The notes under the pieces are model-generated. The model did not search any database. It had not been told where the DNA came from and worked only from the letters and a program-made list of their open reading frames with translations. From contig CALFUT010000008.1 of NCBI GenBank assembly GCA_937929805.1, positions 62,001 to 126,000 of the forward strand: a DNA stretch of 64,000 nucleotides. Reading direction: 5' to 3'. The stretch is from an uncultured Pirellulaceae bacterium. GTDB lineage: Bacteria; Planctomycetota; Planctomycetia; Pirellulales; Pirellulaceae. Below, piece by piece: positions 9,606 to 17,776 of this stretch. Positions within the stretch are counted from its first letter, which is position 1. The number at the start of each line of letters is the position of its first letter. The position numbers and the translations under genes are program-made.

Positions 9606-10180
9606 TTTTCAGAGTTTATTTTCGCGAAGATGGAATTGAGGTGTTCCATCAATTCGGGTTCTTCTTTGAGTTCCAAAAGCGGCAAAAGTTCCTCTTGGAT
9701 CAAGTTTCGGTCAAGCTTGGTTCCTTGACGAATGATTGTGTTTTCAACGTCGCTCCAATCGCGTGGTCGAGCGGCGAACGTTTTCAAAATGACAAGATCT
9801 TCTGCGGCGCAAGTTCGGATCCTACCGGTTCCCGGAACACCCCAAAAGCTGGAACGAGCAATCAATCGCTGTTCGAAAGGCATTCCACCCAAAGCCAGAT
9901 CGATTCCAATCCCCTGAGAATCCTGTGCGAGAAGGACTCGCGATTGAATGGCAAACTGAGTCGGATTTTCGATTCGCGGTTGGTACTTTTCAAGAATTTT
10001 CGTGACCACTTTCTCTTCGTCGCCAAACTCGACCAAAAGCGTTACATCAACGTCTTGGGTCAATCGCGGGTCCGCCCATCTTTGAACTGCAACACCACCA
10101 ATGAAACAAAACTGATGACCAAGTGAGTCTAAATATCTTTGCAACTCAACCGCCGTTTTCCAGAGCGACTTGGGAATCAC
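9602..10180 (-). CDS. AbiEii/AbiGii-like nucleotidyltransferase
   Basis: A 192-residue protein of the polymerase-beta-like nucleotidyltransferase fold. The sequence [23 protein letters not shown] near residues 22-44 carries the glycine turn and the D-x-D metal-binding pair typical of the AbiEii/DUF1814-like group, and IDLALGG near residue 96 may supply the third acidic residue. AbiEii proteins are the toxin half of type IV-like toxin-antitoxin pairs, but many relatives have unknown roles. Here it overlaps a small upstream gene by four bases and gmd downstream by four bases, inside an exopolysaccharide operon. It could be a toxin-antitoxin module captured by the operon or a protein-modifying regulator. 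Fold assignment is firm; function is not. Confidence 0.78.
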   Translation of the reverse strand: MIPKSLWKTAVELQRYLDSLGHQFCFIGGVAVQRWADPRLTQDVDVTLLVEFGDEEKVVTKILEKYQPRIENPTQFAIQSRVLLAQDSQGIGIDLALGGMPFEQRLIARSSFWGVPGTGRIRTCAAEDLVILKTFAARPRDWSDVENTIIRQGTKLDRNLIQEELLPLLELKEEPELMEHLNSIFAKINSEN

Positions 10181-10413
10181 CCTTCACTCCGCAGTTCAAG
10201 CTGTTTTTGCAATTCCAAAATCCTCAGGCGCGACATCCAAGCTTGGAAAATGACCAAGCCATTTAGGCTTTCATTGGCGACATTCATCGCACCAAGAAGC
10301 TTCAGCCCCGAGTGTTCCGGCATGTCACGTAGTTCCTCGCGACGAATACGCTCGAGCTCCGGCCCGGCGCTTCGCCAAGCCGCGATCCATTTCTTTTCGT
10401 TTTCAGTTGGCAT
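10177..10413 (-). CDS. Small protein paired with nucleotidyltransferase
   Basis: A 78-residue, highly charged, mostly helical protein beginning MPTENEKKWIAAW and containing AGPELERIRREELR. I do not recognise a named domain. It ends in a four-base overlap (ATGA-type) with the AbiEii-like nucleotidyltransferase, and such a small-gene-first layout is what a cognate antitoxin or partner would show. The ORF track starts at GTG 10428; I prefer ATG 10413, which is 24 bases after the ugd stop. Partner or antitoxin function is inference from position only. Confidence 0.6.
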   Translation of the reverse strand: MPTENEKKWIAAWRSAGPELERIRREELRDMPEHSGLKLLGAMNVANESLNGLVIFQAWMSRLRILELQKQLELRSEG

Positions 10414-10437
10414 ATTTCTAGCCGACACGCAAGCCTG

Positions 10438-11850
10438 TTATGCCTTGCCGATGCTTTCGATGTCGAAGCCAATACCGGACAGTTTTTGACTATCGAGCAC
10501 ATTGCGACCGTCAAACACGAATGCCGGCTTCATCATCGACTGGTAAATCGAGTCGAAATCGGCGTCTTTGAACTCGTCCCACTCGGTCATCAGAGCGATC
10601 GCGTGAGCTCCATCGGCTGCTTCTTCCGCGCTCTTGGCGACGGTGACATGGGTTTGCAGAAGTTCTTTTTGAACCTCGGTCAGCTCGCCATTCGGTCCAG
10701 CGATTAGATACGCTAGATCTCGACGGATCTGATCGATATCCACTTTCGGATCGTAAATCGTTAGCTTGGCTCGCTCTTCCAGCAGGTCCCGGCAAACGTA
10801 GATGGCTGCCGATTCGCGAGTGTCGTTTGTGTCTTTCTTAAACGCAAAACCCCAGATGGCGATTTTCTTGTTGGACACCGTGTTGAACATCTTCTTCACG
10901 ATTCGCGTGCTGAAGCGATACTTTTGGTAGTCGTTCATTTTGACGACCTGTTCCCAGTATTGGGCCACTTCAGGAAGTCCAAAGTGCTCGCACAAGTAAA
11001 CCAAGTTCAGGATGTCTTTTTGGAAGCAAGATCCACCGAAGCCGACGGACGCTTTGAGGAACTTAGGCCCAATCCGCGAGTCCGTGCCAATCGCACCGGC
11101 AACTTCATCTACGTCGGCACCCGTTGCTTCGCACAATGCCGAAATGGCGTTGATCGAGCTAACTCGTTGAGCGAGAAACGCATTCGCGGTCAATTTGGAA
11201 AGTTCGCTACTCCACAGGTTCGTGCGAATGATTTTGTCGTTGGGAACCCAGTTCTTGTAGACATCCGCCAGTTTTTCGATGGCAGCGGAACTGTCACCTC
11301 CGATCAGGATTCGATCTGGGTCACGAAGGTCTTCCATCGCGGTCCCTTCGGCAAGGAACTCTGGGTTGCTCAAAACATCGAACTTAACTTTTGCGCTGTG
11401 ACTGGAAAGAATTCGCTTGACAGATTCAGCGGTACGCACAGGTAGCGTCGACTTTTCGACAACGACTTTGTCACTGTCTGAATTTTCGGCAATCGTCCGA
11501 GCACACTTTTCTACGAACTCAAGATTGGCGGCTCGTCCGGCCCCGATGCCAAATGTTTTGGTCGGCGTGTTGACGGAGATGAAGCACATGTTGGCTTCAC
11601 GGATAGCTCCCGGCACGTCGGTTGTGAAACGTAGGTTGCGACCTCGGGCCTGCTTGACCACGTCGTAGAGGCCCGGTTCATACACGGGAAGCTTTTCGCT
11701 GTTCCACTGCGCGATTCGATCCGGGTTTAGATCGACAACATGAACATCGATCTCCGGGCACTTGTGAGCGATCATCGCCATGGTCGGACCGCCGACATAG
11801 CCGGCGCCAAGGCAACAGATTTTGGTGGGTTCTTGTGTACTTTTTGTCAT
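10438..11850 (-). CDS. ugd: UDP-glucose 6-dehydrogenase (animal-type)
   Basis: This enzyme oxidises UDP-glucose to UDP-glucuronate with two NAD+, supplying acidic sugar donors for the polysaccharide. The N-terminus [18 protein letters not shown] has the NAD-binding GxGxx[13 protein letters not shown] is the substrate-loop motif, and [17 protein letters not shown] holds the catalytic cysteine. The wording of these motifs ([32 protein letters not shown]) is strikingly like animal UGDH rather than the shorter bacterial Ugd. The ORF track runs to 11931, but the family N-terminus begins at ATG 11850, giving 470 residues. It is the first sugar gene of the operon, 543 bases downstream of the antiterminator gene. 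Confidence 0.95.
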   Translation of the reverse strand: MTKSTQEPTKICCLGAGYVGGPTMAMIAHKCPEIDVHVVDLNPDRIAQWNSEKLPVYEPGLYDVVKQARGRNLRFTTDVPGAIREANMCFISVNTPTKTFGIGAGRAANLEFVEKCARTIAENSDSDKVVVEKSTLPVRTAESVKRILSSHSAKVKFDVLSNPEFLAEGTAMEDLRDPDRILIGGDSSAAIEKLADVYKNWVPNDKIIRTNLWSSELSKLTANAFLAQRVSSINAISALCEATGADVDEVAGAIGTDSRIGPKFLKASVGFGGSCFQKDILNLVYLCEHFGLPEVAQYWEQVVKMNDYQKYRFSTRIVKKMFNTVSNKKIAIWGFAFKKDTNDTRESAAIYVCRDLLEERAKLTIYDPKVDIDQIRRDLAYLIAGPNGELTEVQKELLQTHVTVAKSAEEAADGAHAIALMTEWDEFKDADFDSIYQSMMKPAFVFDGRNVLDSQKLSGIGFDIESIGKA

Positions 11851-12155
11851 AGCAAGCTCAAAAGGAAAAACAGGTTGGAAGGACGGGTGTTGCGAGCCGG
11901 TTTCGCGAACGATGCCAGCGAAGCTCAGCAACTAGTCTAATTAGCACCCAAGCATGTCTAGCCGGCTGGCTAAAACTTTCCGAATGCTTTGATTATTCCG
12001 ATTGGCGCTGTTTGTTGTCTCGGAAAAGACGCCCACGGGACTGTTTGCTTGCTTGAAGAACTTGCCAAATGACGGACAAAAACATCAAACAATTGAGCCG
12101 CCACCGACAATCTCATAAATCGGCGCGCACTCCGTTCCCGTGGGTGACACCCGAT

Positions 12156-12189
12156 AAAAAATGAATGGCCCAGAAAAGAGCCCTTCATC
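12156..12189 (-). terminator. Intrinsic-terminator-like hairpin upstream of ugd
   Basis: Read on the minus strand the sequence is ATGAAG-GGCTC-TTTTCT-GGGCC-A-TTCAT followed by six T. ATGAA pairs with TTCAT and GGCTC pairs with GGGCC using one G-U pair, with a six-base loop, so hairpin plus U-run fits a Rho-independent terminator. It lies about 205 bases after the stop of the NusG-like gene and about 305 bases before ugd. It could end the regulator transcript or act as an attenuator for the sugar genes. Confidence 0.6.
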
Positions 12190-12193
12190 CTAC

Positions 12194-12205
12194 TACGTCA
12201 CCGCC
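12194..12205 (-). promoter_or_regulatory. ops-like element (candidate antiterminator loading site)
   Basis: On the minus strand the bases read GGCGGTGACGTA, matching 9 of 12 positions of the enterobacterial ops element GGCGGTAGCGTG bound by RfaH. It sits five bases upstream of the terminator-like hairpin and downstream of a NusG/RfaH-like gene. The match could be chance, and a planctomycete NusG paralogue need not use the same site. Confidence 0.25.
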
Positions 12206-12393
12206 CTGCCAACAGGTCGAACTCCTGTGTAGGGTTACTTTCGGCCGTTCGGGATGCATCGAAGATAATCAAATCTCCAAATTTGTCCGGTTGGAAAAGT
12301 GGGCGAAAGCGGCAGAATTCAAGAACCGGTGCAACGAGGGGGGATGGGCGGCCTGTAGGGCTACGGCAAGGGCTGGTTGTGGGTTCCCGCGAA

Positions 12394-12960
12394 TCAGACC
12401 GATTCTAGCAACGCCTCGTCCATTTCCATGGAAACGCCCTGCTCTAGGTACCGGACGGACAGCAGCAGCCGTGTTTTCCCTTCCCGGCGAAGCACGTCTC
12501 CCTCGAGTCCTGCAAAGGGCCCGCTTCGAACGCGAACCCGCGATCCCGCCTGCAATTTGGCCTCGGGCGTGAGTGCTTCGCCCTGATCGACAATCGAGCA
12601 AATCTGCCTCAGGTCTTCGACTAGAAGCTCGTGCTGCACCACTTGATTGCATGTGGAAATGCAGTTGGTCGTCATGGCCTGAGCCCGTTCATCTTCGTTT
12701 GCCAGCATGAATACGTAGTTGGCGAACATTGGAACAAACGACGTCCGCAGCCGCCCATTGGGAGACCGATAGCGTTTGGGCAACACGGGGCCATAGTGAG
12801 GAATCTTGAGCGAGCCAAGCTTTCGCATCAGGTCTTTCTCGCGTCGAGAGATCGTGTAAACGCACCACCACGATCGGTTCTGGGCCAACAGCCGGGCAAG
12901 CGTCACTTCTTCCAGCAGGTCGTCTGGAAAAATGTCGGATTCTTTTTTTAAGATCGGCAT
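12394..12960 (-). CDS. NusG/RfaH-like transcription antiterminator
   Basis: A 188-residue specialised NusG paralogue. The NGN domain begins near residue 30 with SWWCVYTISRREKDLMRKL and includes VPMFANYVFML near residue 77, the hydrophobic segment that contacts RNA polymerase in NusG proteins. A C-terminal KOW motif, AGSRVRVRSGPFAGLEGDV, occupies about residues 141-159. Paralogues of this kind (RfaH, UpxY, LoaP) are often encoded at the head of long polysaccharide operons and let RNA polymerase read through termination signals in them. Here it is the first gene of the minus-strand exopolysaccharide unit and a terminator-like hairpin lies between it and ugd. The N-terminal 30 residues before the NGN domain are an extension of unknown role. 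Confidence 0.88.
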   Translation of the reverse strand: MPILKKESDIFPDDLLEEVTLARLLAQNRSWWCVYTISRREKDLMRKLGSLKIPHYGPVLPKRYRSPNGRLRTSFVPMFANYVFMLANEDERAQAMTTNCISTCNQVVQHELLVEDLRQICSIVDQGEALTPEAKLQAGSRVRVRSGPFAGLEGDVLRREGKTRLLLSVRYLEQGVSMEMDEALLESV

Positions 12961-13147
12961 GGTGGTCGAGTCACGAGGGCGGAGTAGAAGATAGCTTGGG
13001 CTGAAGCTAAGAGATTGGAATCCTTTAATCGAGTCAAACGCCCCGCAATATTTTATCGGCTGGCAGAGCTTTCGAACAAGCGCGAATCATCGTGGGGTGG
13101 CGTGTGCGGTTTGCAAAGCGACGTCTCAAATCAAATTTGTCGTTAAA

Positions 13148-13861
13148 TTATGTCGACCTCTGTTGCAGAGCAATTTCGTCGCTGGTGACGAGTTCGAGTC
13201 GTACACCTTCGCCACGATCAGGAGCAAGTCGATAGACGCGATCCGCGTGCCGCAAAAAATTGCTGACATCGTGGTGGCTGATCATTAGGACTTGGAACCC
13301 AAGCGCGGTGCCGGCCTCTTGTACAATCTTGGTTAATCTGGGGACAAGGCTGGGGTGGAGCCAGCAGTCTTGCTCATCCAGAACTAAGAACTTGCGATGC
13401 CGCCGCTGGTCAAGCGTTGCGATGGCAAACAGACGCAAGCCAACCGAAACAACGTTCGCCACCGATCCACCCTGCCCTCGCATGATATCTTCCTGATTGC
13501 CGCCTCGCAGGATAGAGAAATCCACGCTTGTTGCATTGTTTTTAAAAGAGGCTACCGCCTCAAATTCGATCGGTTGGTCAAGCACATCCTGCAGAGCCTT
13601 GGTGATCGTTTTTTCGATATCGCTCAGTTGTCGCTGGAAAACATCATGACTGAGTTTGTCTAGGGCATCGGTGACCGCGTCGCTGATCGCGAGGAAATCG
13701 TTAACTTCAGTCAGTTGCTGCGTCACTTCGCTCTGCGCTCGCAAAAGTTCCTGCTGCTGACCCAGTAACCCTTGAGCTCGTTTGGAGATCGCTGCCAGAG
13801 CTTTAGCGCGCTGCGGTTCTTCGACAATCAGTGTTTCGATTGAAAAGTCTGTTTCAGTCAT
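13148..13861 (-). CDS. C-terminal half of a split SbcC/Rad50-like ATPase
   Basis: A 237-residue protein containing only the C-terminal ATPase lobe of an SMC/Rad50-type enzyme. After a coiled-coil (about residues 15-105) it has a signature-like motif RGQGGSVANVVSVGLRL near 129, a Walker B FLVLDEQDCWLHP near 157 and an H-loop MISHHD near 193. There is no Walker A; that lies in the separate 515-residue protein encoded upstream. The ORF track starts at 13927, but ATG 13861 (MTETDFSIE) gives an eight-base overlap with the preceding coiled-coil gene and is the better start. It presumably pairs with the N-terminal half to form a complete ATP site, assisted by the phosphoesterase. The split arrangement is seen directly; complex formation is inferred. 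Confidence 0.8.
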   Translation of the reverse strand: MTETDFSIETLIVEEPQRAKALAAISKRAQGLLGQQQELLRAQSEVTQQLTEVNDFLAISDAVTDALDKLSHDVFQRQLSDIEKTITKALQDVLDQPIEFEAVASFKNNATSVDFSILRGGNQEDIMRGQGGSVANVVSVGLRLFAIATLDQRRHRKFLVLDEQDCWLHPSLVPRLTKIVQEAGTALGFQVLMISHHDVSNFLRHADRVYRLAPDRGEGVRLELVTSDEIALQQRST

Positions 13862-14174
13862 TTGTCTCAGATTCCGAGGCGGCAGGCTGTTTATTCTCTT
13901 TTTCAACTTTGGCAAGATCGGTTTCAATTTTGTCGAGCAGCTTCTGGTACTCCAGCCGATTTTTCTTGTTTTCGGCCTCCATCGTATTTAACTTTTCGCG
14001 AAGTTCGGCGACATCATGCGTGCCGAATTCCTGATCGGCGTCTTCTTGCAGAGTGGCCAAATCTTCCTCCGCCCGCTTGAGCTCGGTTTTGGTTTCAATC
14101 TTGCGCTCGTTCAGCTTTTCATACTGTTCTTTTAGTTGCTCAATCGAGTGATCATCTTGGGGAGACTTTCCCAT
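13854..14174 (-). CDS. Small coiled-coil protein in split-Rad50 locus
   Basis: A 106-residue protein that is almost entirely predicted coiled coil, with runs such as QLKEQYEKLNERKIETKTEL and ELREKLNTMEAENKKNRLEY. No catalytic motif is visible. It lies 76 bases after the metallophosphoesterase gene and overlaps the C-terminal ATPase gene by eight bases, so it is probably part of the same complex, perhaps supplying coiled-coil length that the short C-terminal ATPase half lacks. That role is inference. I do not recognise a named family. Confidence 0.7.
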   Translation of the reverse strand: MGKSPQDDHSIEQLKEQYEKLNERKIETKTELKRAEEDLATLQEDADQEFGTHDVAELREKLNTMEAENKKNRLEYQKLLDKIETDLAKVEKENKQPAASESETND

Positions 14175-14250
14175 CAGGCGTTCCTTTCTTTTGTTGGTTG
14201 ACGACGATAGTGCGTTTTAAAGACTGGTGATAACTTGCGAATTTGAACGG

Positions 14251-15393
14251 CTATTCTGGTTCGGGCCGACTCTCAGGTAACGAACTCAGTTCGCTCGGAT
14301 CCGCCACTTGCTGTGCGAGTTTCCAGACCTGATCGGCGACCGGTTTTTCAAACTGTTTAAGATTTGCCTTCAAATAGTCTGTCAGCCCAGCGCCCGAATC
14401 GGTTCTTCGTTGGGTAAGTTCCCGCAAATCTTTGATAAATTCGGAACCTGTTTCACTTTCGAATTCCTCGTTCTCGACTTCTGGGTGAAACACTTCGTCG
14501 AACGGGGCGTGAGGTACTTCAATCCACTCGATCGACCACGGAAATTTCTGCTGCGATTCAAATTGGAATGAGTGGATGCATTCCCAGTCGTGGTCGTGAT
14601 CGGTCGCGTCGAACAGTTGGCCTTGCTCTGCATCGGATTTTTGCGACCGAAGGTTAGGAATGATGCACGGAACGGCAGGTTGATGCAATCGTGAAGCGTC
14701 GCTGCGAGCACGACGCGTGATGTTCCCGGCGGTCACCCAATGGGTTTGCCAGTCGGCCCGCTTCTTGCTGACGATCTCCAGCCGACGATGGACATGGCCA
14801 TTGATCACGATGTCGAGCCCTTCCATGGCTTTGGGGCGAATGCGACCGCTTTCTTCATAGCCGGGGATCAAAATGTCGTGATGAGTCATGAGTATCGACA
14901 AATCGAACGGCCCAAAATCATTGTCGTCCGAACTCGCAACGCTTTTCGGAACGCGATCTCCCCAGACGGTTCCGCTGACCGACACGCGTGAGCCGTCGAC
15001 GGTCCCTGTCCACGCATTTTCATTGAAACCGACTCGCTGCAGGTGCCCACCAGCGAACAAGATGTTGATCGAGTCATTCGGCTTGAGCGAATTTTCGCGT
15101 ACGTCGTGGTTGCCGTAAATGGCCGGAAGCGATCCATTTGTAAACTCGGCTATGGCACTGATAATTTCGCCGATCAACCAGTTAGGATTGTCTTGAGGCA
15201 GTTGGAACAGGTCGCCCAGCAGAAACGGTTGCAGCTTGTTCGCTTTGGCAAACTCCAGACACCAGCGAAACTTCCTTAACGCGGTGGTTGGGTAATCATC
15301 TTTTCGAAACCCGGGAATCCGAGATTCCAAATGAGGGTCGCCAATGAACAGCAAGCCTCGTAAATCTGACGAAGTTTGTTTGTTGGAGTTCAT
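14251..15393 (-). CDS. Mre11/SbcD-like metallophosphoesterase
   Basis: A 380-residue calcineurin-type phosphoesterase with the full set of metal-binding motifs: GDPHLE near residue 19, LLGDLFQLP near 58, GNHDVRE near 95, MTHHD near 170 and NGHVHRRL near 197. Mre11/SbcD enzymes are manganese-dependent nucleases that work with Rad50/SbcC ATPases on DNA ends. The gene's ATG overlaps the stop of the N-terminal ATPase half by four bases, the usual coupling of sbcD and sbcC pairs. The C-terminal 120 residues are acidic and do not resemble the usual capping domain; they may carry the ATPase-binding region. Nuclease activity is inferred from family and context. Confidence 0.85.
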   Translation of the reverse strand: MNSNKQTSSDLRGLLFIGDPHLESRIPGFRKDDYPTTALRKFRWCLEFAKANKLQPFLLGDLFQLPQDNPNWLIGEIISAIAEFTNGSLPAIYGNHDVRENSLKPNDSINILFAGGHLQRVGFNENAWTGTVDGSRVSVSGTVWGDRVPKSVASSDDNDFGPFDLSILMTHHDILIPGYEESGRIRPKAMEGLDIVINGHVHRRLEIVSKKRADWQTHWVTAGNITRRARSDASRLHQPAVPCIIPNLRSQKSDAEQGQLFDATDHDHDWECIHSFQFESQQKFPWSIEWIEVPHAPFDEVFHPEVENEEFESETGSEFIKDLRELTQRRTDSGAGLTDYLKANLKQFEKPVADQVWKLAQQVADPSELSSLPESRPEPE

Positions 15394-16937
15394 CGTGATG
15401 CCTCCCGTTCAGCTGCTTTTTTACCAGCATCGGTTTGGCTTGGATCATGTTCCTGCGGGGCGTGTGAGTGTGCGTTCGATGCTGAAGACATCAACGTGGC
15501 AGCGTCCACTTCGCCTCCACAAACGCTGCACTTTGGGTTTGCGGCAACAAACGCTTCGATGGAATCGGTGCAGGTTTGCACGTTGCGAGCCGCTTCCGTG
15601 GCGGAGGTTTTTGCTTTGTTGCGAGCCTTCGTTAAGCGTTCCAAGGCGGCAATCATTTCACTCAAAGGCTTCCCTTCTTTCGGCGATTCCATAATCCGTA
15701 AGCGATCGAGTGCAACGTCAGCCAATCGAATAGAGGTCAATCGCTGTTCGCGACGCTCAAGTTGCGTTATCAAAGTTCTTAACCGCGATACATCACGAAG
15801 CGTGGGCAATGGGTCCAGCTTTTGAGTTATCTCTAGCGTCAATCGAAGTCTGGCTACCGTTTCATGAATTGCCTCCAGTCGCTCGATCAATTGTCGGCAT
15901 GAATCAGCCGGCATCAGGTTTGGAGGGGGCGTGATGGTGTTCAGCAATTGAGCCACTGACGTTAGGCGAACCATCTGGCCGTGGGTCTGCGCAAGTTTTT
16001 GAGTCAGATCGCTGAGGGGTTTAAGCTGGTGCTGTGCGGGAGGATCTTGCAGTTGCCGTAATGCTTCGTCTTCGCGGGCCAGGCGAGTTTGCAATTCGCT
16101 TTTTGCCTCGATCGCATCGCAACTTTCTTTCAGCTTGATCGCCGTTTGGCGATCCGTTTGAAGCTTGACGATCGAGGATGTGGCCTGATCGAGCCGGGCC
16201 AACTCTTTCGAAGCGGCTTGGAGCAATTTGCAGTCAGCTTCTTTTTGTTCCAATGCGTCAGCCAGCGCCTTGATTCGCTGACACTGACGAGCTTGGTTCG
16301 CTAAATTGGCGGCACTTGATTCTGCCGCGGCAATGGACTCGTTGACTGACCCGATCGGGCTCAGAACTGCAAGCCGCGCGGCATTTGCATTGCTTTTCTT
16401 TTCAAGCTGCTTTTTTTCTTTCTTTTTGTCCCGCACCTGACTTCGATGCAGCGCTTGCATCTCCATCAATCGCGACACGTCTGAAGAAGAAGCAAAAAAC
16501 TGCGCCGCGCGGCTGCCGGTGTCTCCGAGCAAAAACACGGGTGACTTTTGCTCGCCAAAGTGAATGTCGTATCGGTCGGATGCTTTCCCCGTACCCAGAT
16601 CGACGCGGTCGAGTTTCAGGATGTCGTGAAGTTGCTCAGGGATACCACCTTGGAGCCGATGAATGTCTTCACCGTTGATGACATATTTGACGGTGGTCCC
16701 TTTGCGTTCCCATTCGACACAATCGCCTTCGTCTGTCTCAACGGCGACGCTTGCGATCTTTTCGCCGTGACGTACAACGTGCTTTGTCTTTCCGTTGGAC
16801 GCCAGCGTTTGCAGTGCGGCGATGATCGCGGACTTGCCGCAATTGTTTGGTCCGGTCAAAACCGTCAGCCCATCAGCCAACTCGACAACCGTCTCGGCAT
16901 GCGACATAAAGTTTTTGAGCGTGATCTTGCGGAGCAT
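15390..16937 (-). CDS. N-terminal half of a split SbcC/Rad50-like ATPase with zinc-hook-like CxxC
   Basis: A 515-residue protein starting LRKITLKNFMSHAETVVEL, with Walker A GPNNCGKSA near residue 29, as in the N-terminal lobe of Rad50/SbcC and phage SbcC-like proteins. A long coiled-coil region follows from about 165 to 455, ending in PKCSVCGGEVD near 467, a CxxC resembling the Rad50 zinc hook. The protein ends about 45 residues after the hook, with no signature motif, Walker B or H-loop. Those are found in the separate gene at 13148-13861. It is the first of four minus-strand genes, 77 bases downstream of exonuclease III, and overlaps the phosphoesterase gene by four bases. It probably forms the ATP-driven clamp of a DNA-end-processing complex. 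Confidence 0.83.
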   Translation of the reverse strand: MLRKITLKNFMSHAETVVELADGLTVLTGPNNCGKSAIIAALQTLASNGKTKHVVRHGEKIASVAVETDEGDCVEWERKGTTVKYVINGEDIHRLQGGIPEQLHDILKLDRVDLGTGKASDRYDIHFGEQKSPVFLLGDTGSRAAQFFASSSDVSRLMEMQALHRSQVRDKKKEKKQLEKKSNANAARLAVLSPIGSVNESIAAAESSAANLANQARQCQRIKALADALEQKEADCKLLQAASKELARLDQATSSIVKLQTDRQTAIKLKESCDAIEAKSELQTRLAREDEALRQLQDPPAQHQLKPLSDLTQKLAQTHGQMVRLTSVAQLLNTITPPPNLMPADSCRQLIERLEAIHETVARLRLTLEITQKLDPLPTLRDVSRLRTLITQLERREQRLTSIRLADVALDRLRIMESPKEGKPLSEMIAALERLTKARNKAKTSATEAARNVQTCTDSIEAFVAANPKCSVCGGEVDAATLMSSASNAHSHAPQEHDPSQTDAGKKAAEREASR

Positions 16938-17014
16938 GCGTGGCTGCGAAAATGAAGATGCGAACTTCTAAAGTTCAGATTATTGCAGATCGGCGGACAC
17001 GTTGGGTCACCGCG

Positions 17015-17776
17015 TCAGGCTTTGAGCGTCAATTCAACCGGGCAGTGATCGGAACCCATGATTTCAGGCCGGATTTTCGCGTCGGCGACTTGATCCCAGA
17101 TTTTTTCATCCACGCAAAAATAGTCCAACCGCCAGCCAATATTTCTGGCTCGGCAGTTCATGCGATACGTCCACCAGCTGTAGTGTTCGGGTCCGGTTTC
17201 GAATTCGCGGAACGAGTCCTTGAACCCTGCGTCCAGCATTTTTGATAGACCGTCACGTTCTTCTTGAGTGAACCCGGCGTTGCGAGTGTTGGTCTTGGGG
17301 TTGGCCAGATCGATTTCTTGATGAGCCACATTCAAATCGCCGCAAAAGATAACGGGCTTCTTCTTCCGAAGTTTCTTCAGCCATTTCAGAAAATCGGCGT
17401 CCCACTGCTGGCGGTACGGCAGTCGCTTCAGTTCGCGCTGGCTGTTGGGTGTATAAACCGTGACTAGCTGGAAGTCGTTGAACTCGGCGGTTACGATTCG
17501 GCCTTCATCATCGTGCTCGGCAACACCCATCCCGATCGAGGTCTTTTTGGGCACAACCCGCGAGAAGATCGCCGTCCCGCTGTAGCCTTTTTTTGTGGCG
17601 GAGTTCCAAACACCGCTGTAGCCCAATTCCTCCAGCCACGCCGTGTTCACTTGGTCGGGGTGAGCCTTGGTTTCTTGCAAGCACAAAACGTCGGGCGTTT
17701 CGGACGTGACAAAGTCTTTCAAGCCCTTATCCGTGGCGGCACGGATTCCATTGACGTTCCAAGAGACAAGTTGCAT
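17015..17776 (-). CDS. xth: Exodeoxyribonuclease III
   Basis: A 253-residue AP endonuclease/3'-5' exonuclease of the EEP superfamily acting in base-excision repair. The family motifs are complete: SWNVNGIRAA at the start, CLQETKAHPDQV with the metal-binding Glu near residue 35, YTPNSQREL, CGDLNVAHQEIDLANPKTN near 147 and GSDHCPVEL at the C-terminus with the catalytic Asp-His pair. It is full length. It is transcribed away from the kynurenine genes and toward the split Rad50-like genes, 77 bases before them, so the five may form a repair unit. Confidence 0.94.
   Translation of the reverse strand: MQLVSWNVNGIRAATDKGLKDFVTSETPDVLCLQETKAHPDQVNTAWLEELGYSGVWNSATKKGYSGTAIFSRVVPKKTSIGMGVAEHDDEGRIVTAEFNDFQLVTVYTPNSQRELKRLPYRQQWDADFLKWLKKLRKKKPVIFCGDLNVAHQEIDLANPKTNTRNAGFTQEERDGLSKMLDAGFKDSFREFETGPEHYSWWTYRMNCRARNIGWRLDYFCVDEKIWDQVADAKIRPEIMGSDHCPVELTLKA

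Larger units (their letters stand above)
11851..12393. other. Long untranslated stretch between antiterminator gene and ugd
   Basis: These 543 bases contain no convincing gene on either strand; the listed plus-strand ORFs here look like chance frames. On the minus strand the region holds an ops-like 12-mer (12194-12205), directly followed by a terminator-like hairpin with a U-run (12156-12189). Further downstream there is a 9-base inverted repeat, CCCACGGGA at 12032-12040 with TCCCGTGGG at 12136-12144, and a small GGGTGACACCC palindrome at 12142-12152. It may be a regulated leader, the end of the nusG-like unit plus an operon promoter, or both. Confidence 0.5.

Noticed and set aside
9602-10428. 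Recent phage or mobile island insertion in the polysaccharide operon
   Set aside because: No integrase, transposase, repeat or boundary is visible, and both junctions are precise translational overlaps.
12165-12572. 135-residue plus-strand ORF across the antiterminator gene and leader
   Set aside because: It overlaps the conserved KOW region in antisense and is rich in Arg, Pro and Ala.
13148-16937. Frameshifted or broken ordinary sbcC
   Set aside because: The two ATPase halves are separated by a complete phosphoesterase and a coiled-coil gene with coupled starts and stops, so a simple frameshift cannot explain the split.
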